Below are positions 1-5,208 of a stretch of DNA of 5,770 nucleotides, in pieces; the stretch's first letter is position 1; each line of letters opens with the position of its first letter. The position numbers and the translations under genes are program-made. The DNA is from Acidobacteriota bacterium. GTDB lineage: Bacteria; Acidobacteriota; Terriglobia; Terriglobales; Acidobacteriaceae. Under the pieces are notes generated by a model. That model was not told where the DNA came from. It worked only from the letters and a program-made list of their open reading frames with translations, and made no database searches. Location: assembly GCA_021798655.1 (NCBI GenBank), contig JAJZFE010000264.1:1-5770 (forward strand), written 5' to 3'.

Positions 1-1
1 C

Positions 2-403
2 TCGCGCGAGGAGGCAGAGGGGATGCTGGCGCGCGGTGCGTTGCGAAAGCTGCCGGAACGCGAGGGGCAGATTCGCATCGTGGAGATCGCAGGCATCGAG
101 CATAACGCCTGCGGCGGCACGCACGTTGCGGCCACGGGTGCCATCGGCAGCATCCTGCTGCGGCGCACCGAGAAGGTGAAGCAGGGCACGCGCGTGGAGT
201 TCTGCTGTGGGCTGCGTGCGGTGGCAGCGGCGCGCCGCGACCTCGATGTTCTTCGTCGAGCGGGCTCGCTGCTGAGCGTTGGTGCGGCCGATGTGCCGGA
301 CCGCGTGGCGCGTCTGCTCGAAGACAGGAAGGCTGCCGCGAAGGAGCTGAAGGCCTTGCAGCGACAGGCTGTGCCGCAGCAGTCACAGGGGCAGAACGGT
401 TAG
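2..403 (+). CDS. Alanyl-tRNA editing protein, AlaX/AlaRS second additional domain type (3' part only)
   Basis: The gene is open to the left edge, so its start lies outside the window; the visible reading frame gives 133 residues. It carries the C-GGT-H zinc motif (fragment residues Cys37 to His41) followed by the typical TG-IG-x-I-x-L-R stretch of the AlaX/AlaRS/ThrRS editing fold. Proteins of this family hydrolyse Ser- or Gly-tRNA(Ala) in the cytoplasm. The partner HxxxH zinc motif would lie upstream and cannot be checked. After the editing fold comes a charged, Arg/Ala/Leu-rich helix (fragment residues about 74 to 122, probably coiled coil) and a Gln-rich tail ending at TAG 401-403. Long AlaX proteins and AlaRS continue from such a helix into a DHHA1 domain; here there is no room for one. 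It is followed in the same frame, 9 bases later, by priA, which suggests one operon. It could instead be the C-terminal remnant of a longer protein; the family call is secure, the exact subtype is not. Confidence 0.82.
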   Translation, partial: SREEAEGMLARGALRKLPEREGQIRIVEIAGIEHNACGGTHVAATGAIGSILLRRTEKVKQGTRVEFCCGLRAVAAARRDLDVLRRAGSLLSVGAADVPDRVARLLEDRKAAAKELKALQRQAVPQQSQGQNG

Positions 404-412
404 GCTGGAGGC

Positions 413-2935
413 GTGAGCCAATACTGCGATGTCGCGTTGCCCGTGCCGCTGGATCGGGCGTTCACCTACGAGCTGGGTGAGCTGGAGGCGGAGGTCGGCG
501 CGCGCGTGATGGTGCCCTTCGGCGGGCAGTTGTTGCAGGGCGTGGTGGTGGGTGTGCATAGCCGCACGCCAGATACTGGGATCGAAGTAAAAAGAGTGCA
601 GCGCGTGATGGATGAGGCGGCGCTGTTGCCCGACGAGTTGATGGAGCTGGGCCGCTGGATTGCCGCGTACTACTGCGCGCCGCTCGGCGAGGTGCTGCGC
701 GGCATGATGCCGTTGACCGCCGAGGTGCGCCGCCAGTGGACGTATCGCATCGGCGAGCAAGGCCGCAGGGTGCTCTACGATGGAGCCGCGAAGGGTGCAT
801 CGCGACGCACAAAGCTCAGCGTGGAAGACCAGAACCGCGAGTATGCCGTGTTGAATTATCTGGAGGCCGGGGAGCCTGCGAAGACGGCGACGATTCGTAG
901 CGCAACCGGAGCGAACAAGGCGCTGTTGGACGCAATGGTGAAGAAGCGCTGGCTGATGCGTGAGCCACTGGCCGAGGTGCGCGATGCGCGGCGGGTGGAG
1001 ATGCTCGCTGTGCTGGAAGAGCCGAGCAGCACTCAGCCCGGTGACGGACGACGGCTGCCGAAGCTCAACGACAATCAGCTTGCGGTGATGGCGGAGCTGG
1101 CCGGGTGCGGCGGGCGGCAACTGGTGCGTGAGTTGCGGTCGCGGCTGGGAACGCGCGGCGTGCCTGAGTCGACACTCGCCACACTCGTCAAGCGCGGCCT
1201 CGTGCGGCTGGAGGAGACGGCGCAGGCCTTCCACATTACCGGGTTGACGCAGGATGGAAAGAAGTTCGCGCACGAGCACACCTTGAACGAAGCGCAGACC
1301 GAGGCGCTCGCGGTGATTGCGGCTGCGATGGACAAGGGCGGCTTTCGGCCGCACCTGCTCTATGGCATTACGGGCTCGGGCAAGACGGCGGTCTACATTG
1401 CGGCGATGCAGCGCGCGCTCGCTGCGGGCCGCAGCGCGCTGCTGCTGGTGCCGGAGATCGGGCTGACGCCGGGTACGGCTGCGCAGATGGTGGCGGCGTT
1501 CGGCGGCGAGGTGGCGCTGTTGCACTCGCAACTGACGCCGGATGAGCGCGCTGAGCAGTGGCACCGCATCCGTCGCGGAGAGGCGCGCGTGGTGATTGGC
1601 ACGCGCTCGGCGGTGTTTGCGCCGATGCCGTCGCTGGGGCTGATCCTCGTGGATGAGGAGCACGACAGCAGCTACAAGCAGGAGGAGACGCCGCGCTATC
1701 ACGGCCGCGACGTAGCGGTGATGCGTGCGAAGCTGCTGGCTTGCAGCGTTGTGCTTGGCTCTGCGACGCCGTCGCTGGAGAGCTGGAACAACGCCGAGCG
1801 CGGACGCTATGCGCTGATCCAGATGCGTGAGCGAGTGCAGCAGCGGCCGCTGCCGAAGGTCGAGTCGATCGACATGCGCGAGGAGTTTCGCGAGACCGGC
1901 AAGGAGCAGTTGTTCTCGCGACGGCTGATCGAAGAGACGCAGGCCACGCTCGACCGTGGAGAGCAGGTGATCATCCTGCTGAACCGTCGTGGCTACAGCT
2001 TTGTGGTGATGTGTCGCAGCTGCGGTGAGAAGCTGGAGTGCGAGAACTGTGCGCTCTCGCTGACGTATCACAAGAGCGGGGAGGAGAACTCGCTGAACGG
2101 CGAAGCACGCGCGGGACAGCGCCTGGAGTGCCACTTCTGCGGGTATCGTCGCAACGTGCCGAAGACGTGCCCGAAGTGCCAGAGCGAGCACCTGTACTAT
2201 CTCGGCGCAGGCTCGCAGCAGGGTGAAGAGCGGCTGCAGGAGCTGTTTCCGGCCGCGCGCATCGGACGCATGGATCGGGACACGGTGCGCTCACGCGGCG
2301 ACATGGAGCGGCTGCTGGGGCGGCTGCATTCGGGGGAGATCAACCTGCTGGTGGGCACGCAGATGATCGCCAAAGGGCACGACATCCACGGAGTCACGCT
2401 GGTCGGTGTCGTGGGCGCTGATTTCGCGCTGGGGTTGCCGGACTTTCGTTCTGCGGAGCGTGTCTTCCAACTGATCACGCAGGTAAGCGGCCGCGCGGGC
2501 CGCGGTGATCTGCCCGGACGCGTGCTGGTGCAAACCTATCAGCCCGACCACTATGTGAACCAGTTCGCGCGCGGACACGACTACACCGGTTTTGCAGCGC
2601 GAGAGATGTACTTTCGCCGCGCCATGCGTTATCCGCCGCTGAGCGTGCTGGCGAATGTGATCGTGCAGGGTGAGGCGCTCGAAGAGGTGCTCGGCATCGC
2701 GACGAAGCTGGGTCGCTGGCTGGCAAAGCAGAAGCCGGAGGGCGTGCGCGTGCTGGGTCCTGCGCCTGCGCCGAACGCGAAGCTGAAGCGTATCTATCGC
2801 TACCACCTGGTGCTGAAGGCGGAGCGGCGCGAGCAGTTGAGCGCGGCGCTGCGGGCGTTGCTCGCGTGTGTGGATACAGAGCAGATTCCGCGGCGTTCGG
2901 TGGTCATCGACGTAGACCCTGTGCACCTGATGTGA
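413..2935 (+). CDS. priA: Primosomal protein N' (PriA), replication-restart 3'-to-5' DNA helicase
   Basis: PriA recognises stalled forks and D-loops in the cytoplasm and reloads the replicative helicase. The 840-residue product opens with the usual PriA N-terminus (DVALPVPLDRAFTYEL, 3'-DNA-end-binding domain, about residues 4 to 105). A winged-helix region follows (to about 270), then helicase lobe 1 with Walker A GITGSGKT (318-325), DEEH box (414-417) and GSATPSLES (449-457). Lobe 2 has GTQMIAKGHD (648-657) and QVSGRAGRG (690-698). Between the lobe motifs sit four CxxC pairs that bind two zinc ions: Cys534/537, 543/546, 573/576 and 586/589. The protein is about 100 residues longer than the 732-residue E. 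coli PriA; part of this is an insertion of about 12 residues between Cys546 and Cys573. The GTG at 413 is the only start codon after the in-frame alaX stop that keeps the conserved N-terminus. GGAGG at 407-411 is only 1 base from it, so translational coupling to alaX is likely. Confidence 0.97.
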   Translation: MSQYCDVALPVPLDRAFTYELGELEAEVGARVMVPFGGQLLQGVVVGVHSRTPDTGIEVKRVQRVMDEAALLPDELMELGRWIAAYYCAPLGEVLRGMMPLTAEVRRQWTYRIGEQGRRVLYDGAAKGASRRTKLSVEDQNREYAVLNYLEAGEPAKTATIRSATGANKALLDAMVKKRWLMREPLAEVRDARRVEMLAVLEEPSSTQPGDGRRLPKLNDNQLAVMAELAGCGGRQLVRELRSRLGTRGVPESTLATLVKRGLVRLEETAQAFHITGLTQDGKKFAHEHTLNEAQTEALAVIAAAMDKGGFRPHLLYGITGSGKTAVYIAAMQRALAAGRSALLLVPEIGLTPGTAAQMVAAFGGEVALLHSQLTPDERAEQWHRIRRGEARVVIGTRSAVFAPMPSLGLILVDEEHDSSYKQEETPRYHGRDVAVMRAKLLACSVVLGSATPSLESWNNAERGRYALIQMRERVQQRPLPKVESIDMREEFRETGKEQLFSRRLIEETQATLDRGEQVIILLNRRGYSFVVMCRSCGEKLECENCALSLTYHKSGEENSLNGEARAGQRLECHFCGYRRNVPKTCPKCQSEHLYYLGAGSQQGEERLQELFPAARIGRMDRDTVRSRGDMERLLGRLHSGEINLLVGTQMIAKGHDIHGVTLVGVVGADFALGLPDFRSAERVFQLITQVSGRAGRGDLPGRVLVQTYQPDHYVNQFARGHDYTGFAAREMYFRRAMRYPPLSVLANVIVQGEALEEVLGIATKLGRWLAKQKPEGVRVLGPAPAPNAKLKRIYRYHLVLKAERREQLSAALRALLACVDTEQIPRRSVVIDVDPVHLM

Positions 2936-2971
2936 GTGTGGGGTTCAACGTTTGCCCCTAACGCAGAAGCA

Positions 2972-2994
2972 CCCGTTCCAGAGTCTGGAACGGG
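2972..2994. terminator. Perfect inverted repeat between convergent priA and HU genes, possible bidirectional terminator
   Basis: CCCGTTCCAGA and TCTGGAACGGG are exact reverse complements around a single central G, so RNA from either strand can form a GC-rich 9-bp stem with a 5-base loop. It lies 37 bases past the priA stop and 38 bases past the HU stop, almost exactly midway between two converging genes, which is where a shared terminator is expected. No T-run follows the stem on either strand, so this is not a classic intrinsic terminator. It may act with Rho, protect 3' ends, or be a protein-binding site. Confidence 0.5.
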
Positions 2995-3031
2995 GCGTCG
3001 ATGGAAGTCACGAAGGCAGTCAGAAGATGGT

Positions 3032-3301
3032 TCAGTCGAGCAGGTGGAGATCCTTGCCGGGCTTGAATCGCACCGCTTTGCCGGGCGTGATGGTCACCTC
3101 GGCGCCGGTGCGAGGGTTGCGTCCAACCCCGGTCTTGCGGGGTTTCACGGTGAACACGCCGAAGCCGCGCAGCTCGATGCGGTCGCTCGCTGTGAGCGCC
3201 CCTTTCATGGCCTCGAAGATGGCGTCGACGGCAGACTCTGCCTTGGTGCGCGGCAGCCCTGTGCGTTCGACGACCCGTTGAATGAGATCCTGCTTAATCA
3301 A
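3032..3301 (-). CDS. HU/IHF-family histone-like DNA-binding protein
   Basis: HU proteins are small dimers that bend and compact DNA and help replication, repair and recombination. The product begins (M/L)IKQDLIQRVVERTGLP, the standard HU N-terminal helix, and contains GFGVF (about residues 47-51) followed by a K/R-rich stretch and GRNPRTG, the family signature with the Pro that intercalates into DNA at the arm tip. With a TTG start at 3301-3299 the protein has 89 residues, the normal HU length. That TTG has AAGGAAGG (3317-3310 on the minus strand) 8 bases upstream, an excellent ribosome binding site. A GTG at 3373-3371 would add 24 Ser/Thr/Arg-rich residues but has no visible ribosome binding site. 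The gene converges with priA and diverges from dcd. A strong promoter lies about 110-140 bases upstream of the TTG, leaving a leader of about 105 bases. Sequence alone does not decide between HU alpha, HU beta and IHF subunit types. Confidence 0.95.
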   Translation of the reverse strand: MIKQDLIQRVVERTGLPRTKAESAVDAIFEAMKGALTASDRIELRGFGVFTVKPRKTGVGRNPRTGAEVTITPGKAVRFKPGKDLHLLD

Positions 3302-3309
3302 TGAGGATG

Positions 3310-3317
3310 CCTTCCTT
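3310..3317 (-). promoter_or_regulatory. Ribosome binding site deciding the HU start
   Basis: On the minus strand AAGGAAGG stands 8 bases before the TTG at 3301. This spacing and strength favour the TTG start over the longer GTG-initiated form. Confidence 0.75.
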
Positions 3318-3412
3318 GCAGAGGAGTAGGAGCGTGTGGCGTTGAGGGTTGTCGTCTTTGGAAACGGCCGCACCCGGCAACGTTCTTCAGCGGGCGGTAT
3401 GGCTTGCTCTAG

Positions 3413-3441
3413 ATGGTAGAAAGCGGCCTGCGGATTGTCAA
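3413..3441 (-). promoter_or_regulatory. Sigma-70-type promoter of the HU gene
   Basis: Reading the minus strand, TTGACA (3441-3436, exact consensus) is separated by exactly 17 bases from TACCAT (3418-3413, 4 of 6 matches to TATAAT). Transcription would start near 3406, about 105 bases before the TTG start of HU. It is the best promoter-like match I found in the window. The expected start point has not been mapped, and the same DNA could also hold elements for the divergent dcd gene. Confidence 0.7.
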
Positions 3442-3455
3442 TCGTCGAGGACGAT
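3441..3455. repeat. Small perfect palindrome next to the HU -35 element
   Basis: ATCGTC and GACGAT form exact inverted arms around GAG, and the site overlaps the outer base of the HU -35 hexamer. Its position at about -36 to -50 relative to the predicted HU start fits an operator or activator site in the HU-dcd divergent region. Arms of 6 bp can arise by chance, so the regulatory role is inference. Confidence 0.35.
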
Positions 3456-3550
3456 ATAGGTTGATGATAGCACCGGAGTTACCCCCGATTCCCGCAAGCA
3501 CAGCAGTTTAGGATACGCTCGTAGTCAGAACTCAACCGGAAAGGGCCGCA

Positions 3551-3573
3551 GCACGGATGGCAACACGCCGTGC
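3551..3573 (+). promoter_or_regulatory. Possible hairpin in the dcd leader
   Basis: GCACGG (3551-3556) and CCGTGC (3568-3573) can pair around an 11-base loop, ending 21 bases before the dcd ATG. A GGGG run follows at 3577-3580, too far from the ATG (14 bases) to be a normal ribosome binding site. No clear -35/-10 pair for dcd was found; TAGGAT at 3509-3514 is a weak -10 candidate without a convincing -35. The rest of the intergenic region (3456-3550) shows nothing I recognise. Confidence 0.3.
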
Positions 3574-3594
3574 GCCGGGGTAGAAGCAGCGACG

Positions 3595-4149
3595 ATGTCC
3601 ATCAAGAGCGACGCCTGGATTCGCAAACAGGCGCTGGAACACAAGATGATCGAGCCGTTCAGCGAGAAGCAGGTCCGCGAGGGCGTGATCTCCTATGGCC
3701 TGTCCTCCTACGGCTACGACCTCCGCGTGTCGAACGAGTTCAAGATCTTTACCAACGTCAACAGCGCCATCATTGACCCGAAGAACTTCGATGAGCGCTC
3801 GTTCGTGTCGCTTGAAGCGGACACCATTATCGTTCCGCCGAACTCGTTTGCACTGGCGCGTTCAATTGAATACTTCCGTATTCCGCGCGATGTGCTTACA
3901 ATTTGCGTGGGCAAGAGCACCTATGCCCGTTGCGGGATTATCGTCAACGTGACGCCGTTCGAGCCGGAATGGGAGGGCTACGTCACGCTCGAGATATCCA
4001 ACACGACCCCCCTGCCGGCGCGCATCTATGCGAACGAGGGGCTCTGCCAGATACTCTTCTTCCAGGGCGATGAGCCCTGCGAGGTCAGCTACGCGGACCG
4101 CAAGGGAAAGTATCAGAACCAGCAGGGAATCGTGCTGCCGAAGCTGTAG
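3595..4149 (+). CDS. dcd: dCTP deaminase
   Basis: This cytoplasmic enzyme deaminates dCTP to dUTP, feeding dUMP and then dTTP synthesis. The 184-residue product starts [13 protein letters not shown] and has the trimeric dUTPase-like fold signature. Catalytic-site residues can be aligned by eye with E. coli Dcd: Ser108 and Arg112 in GKSTYARCG (106-114; E. coli Ser111 and Arg115) and the general base Glu133 in LEISN (E. coli Glu138). The segment [15 protein letters not shown] and the C-terminal [11 protein letters not shown], which closes over the nucleotide, match the long-form Dcd common in Proteobacteria and related groups rather than the archaeal or mycobacterial bifunctional deaminase/dUTPase. 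A separate dUTPase is therefore expected elsewhere. The length is normal. The ATG start fits the family N-terminus, although its ribosome binding site is weak. The regulator gene follows on the same strand after 84 bases; co-transcription is possible but not shown. The 84-base gap holds only a weak CTCTC/GAGAG hairpin. Confidence 0.97.
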   Translation: MSIKSDAWIRKQALEHKMIEPFSEKQVREGVISYGLSSYGYDLRVSNEFKIFTNVNSAIIDPKNFDERSFVSLEADTIIVPPNSFALARSIEYFRIPRDVLTICVGKSTYARCGIIVNVTPFEPEWEGYVTLEISNTTPLPARIYANEGLCQILFFQGDEPCEVSYADRKGKYQNQQGIVLPKL

Positions 4150-4220
4150 AAGCAGTCTCTCCCGAAGTAGCAGAGAGTCAAGAAGCATCCATTGGCAGTC
4201 AACATAGTTCGTACCGACAC

Positions 4221-4226
4221 GAGGAG
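4221..4226 (+). promoter_or_regulatory. Ribosome binding site deciding the regulator start
   Basis: GAGGAG lies 7 bases before the GTG at 4234. The upstream in-frame TTG at 4192 has only a weak AGAG-type match, so the GTG start, giving 237 residues, is preferred. Confidence 0.75.
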
Positions 4227-4233
4227 TGCGACG

Positions 4234-4947
4234 GTGACGCAAGGCTCGAGAGCGCGCGTGGGTGTGGTTGCGGCAGACCCCCTGCGGTCGATTGGTCTGC
4301 TCGCGATTCTGGAAGAGACCGTGGGCGTGGACGCGGTGCCGCTGGAGATGGCGGAGGGCCATGAGGTTCCGGGTCTGGGCAATCCGGCCACCGATGCGCC
4401 GCCCATCTATGACGCGCTGTTCCTCGATATCCGGATGCCGCTCGATGTGCTCGGCGAGATGGTGGGCCGCATCCGGCGCGAACATACCGGCATCAAGATC
4501 GTGGTGATGGGCGCGGAGATCGACCCTGAGTATGTGCAGTCGGTGATCGGCGCGGGGGCCAAGGGCTACCTGGCGGAGACAGCGACCGAAGGCGAGATCC
4601 GCATGGCGATGGACGTGGTGCTGGATGGGTCGATCTGGGCCCCGCGCAAGGTGCTGGCACGTTTGATCGACGCGGGGGGCGTGGCCTTCGGCGGCTCGGT
4701 GGCAGCGTCGGACTCGGTGGTTGGCGTGATGACGCCGCGCGAGCTGGAGGTGCTGCACCTGCTGATGGATGGCCGCACCAATCGCGATATCGCATCGGCC
4801 ATGGGCATCGACGAGGTAACGGTGAAGGCGCATCTGGGCCGGATGTTGCGCAAGACGCGCTCGTCCAACCGCGTGGAGCTGACGCTGCGGGCCATTGAAG
4901 AGCGCGCCAGCCGCCTGCAGCCGGCACGCATCCGCACCCAGGCCTGA
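4234..4947 (+). CDS. NarL/LuxR-family response regulator with an atypical receiver domain
   Basis: A cytoplasmic DNA-binding transcription regulator of 237 residues (GTG start chosen by its GAGGAG site). Residues about 8 to 130 form a CheY-like receiver: strand 1 RVGVVAADPL, the phospho-acceptor strand ALFLDIRMP with Asp65, then KIVVMGAE and GAKGYLAE. Residues about 167 to 225 are a LuxR-type helix-turn-helix with the full signature (TPRELEVLHLL, then DIASAMGIDEVTVKAHLGRML). By alignment with NarL, the Asp pair that binds magnesium is Ala13-Ala14, the strand-4 Ser/Thr is Gly93 and the strand-5 Lys is Glu115. Only the Asp remains, and the loop between strands 2 and 3 is Gly/Pro-rich and unusual. 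The protein may therefore work without phosphorylation. No histidine kinase gene is adjacent, so it looks like an orphan. It follows dcd by 84 bases and is closed by a strong terminator at 5042-5096. Its target genes are unknown. Confidence 0.93.
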   Translation: MTQGSRARVGVVAADPLRSIGLLAILEETVGVDAVPLEMAEGHEVPGLGNPATDAPPIYDALFLDIRMPLDVLGEMVGRIRREHTGIKIVVMGAEIDPEYVQSVIGAGAKGYLAETATEGEIRMAMDVVLDGSIWAPRKVLARLIDAGGVAFGGSVAASDSVVGVMTPRELEVLHLLMDGRTNRDIASAMGIDEVTVKAHLGRMLRKTRSSNRVELTLRAIEERASRLQPARIRTQA

Positions 4948-5041
4948 CCTCGGGATAGCGTCGAAGGTATACAACCCTCGGTACTCTTGTTAAATGCGAC
5001 CCGGTAGCCGACACTAGCTTCAGTACAGACCTGGGAGAAGC
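4948..5041 (+). other. Long 3' untranslated stretch of the regulator transcript
   Basis: These 94 bases between the regulator stop and the terminator carry no plausible gene. TTGTTA (4987-4992) and GACACT (5010-5015) have a 17-base spacing but match promoter consensus poorly. If used, they would start a short RNA of about 75 bases ending at the terminator. Otherwise this is simply the 3' end of the regulator mRNA. Confidence 0.35.
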
Positions 5042-5096
5042 GGGGTTGTGAGCGGTAACTGGTGACAGTTGCCTCTTCACAACCCCCATTTTTTTT
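5042..5096 (+). terminator. Strong intrinsic terminator with two stacked hairpins
   Basis: An outer perfect 10-bp stem pairs GGGGTTGTGA (5042-5051) with TCACAACCCC (5077-5086). Inside it an 8-bp stem pairs GGTAACTG (5054-5061) with CAGTTGCC (5066-5073), including one G-U pair, capped by a GTGA loop of the stable GNRA class. Two bases after the outer stem come eight consecutive T (5089-5096). It ends the transcript carrying the regulator and insulates the SYLF gene downstream. Confidence 0.92.
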
Positions 5097-5208
5097 GATG
5101 TCGCTTGTTCCGGTGCAACCCGCAACCACCCTTTCCCATCACACCATAGGCAAGCGGATAGGGCATCACCCTGCGCCGCTGACTACAAGAGTGTGAAAGG
5201 TTACACGA
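5097..5208 (+). promoter_or_regulatory. Upstream region of the SYLF gene, with ribosome binding site
   Basis: Because a strong terminator lies just before it, this 112-base stretch should hold the promoter of the SYLF gene. I see no convincing -35/-10 pair; candidates such as GGATAG near 5156-5161 are weak. GAAAGG at 5195-5200 sits 8 bases before the ATG at 5209 and is a good ribosome binding site. Confidence 0.5.

Noticed and set aside
383..2191. 602-codon open frame on the minus strand opposite priA
   Set aside because: Its product is a His/Arg/Leu/Gln-rich, low-information sequence with no recognisable domain, and it is fully antisense to a well-conserved PriA; typical shadow of GC-rich codon usage.
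2936..3304. Two plus-strand open frames overlapping the HU gene
   Set aside because: The minus-strand HU frame has an unmistakable family signature, good start and promoter; the plus frames show no motif.
4154..4180. CTCTC/GAGAG hairpin after dcd as a terminator
   Set aside because: Only 5 bp plus a mismatch, no T-run; too weak to claim termination between dcd and the regulator.
4192..4220. TTGGCA at 4192-4197 as a -35 box for a regulator promoter
   Set aside because: No -10-like hexamer at 16-18 bases downstream; TACCGA is at 14 bases.
4192..4233. TTG 4192 as start of the regulator, giving 14 extra residues
   Set aside because: Weak ribosome site compared with GAGGAG before GTG 4234, and the receiver fold begins only after the GTG.
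3862..4974. 370-codon open frame on the minus strand opposite dcd and the regulator
   Set aside because: It spans two genuine genes and their gap, has His/Arg/Ala-rich composition and no motif; a codon-bias shadow.
5115..5127. Tandem GCAACC direct repeat (5115-5120 and 5122-5127), reminiscent of an ECF-sigma -35 element
   Set aside because: No matching -10 element at the right distance before the SYLF gene, and a 6-bp repeat is likely by chance in this composition.
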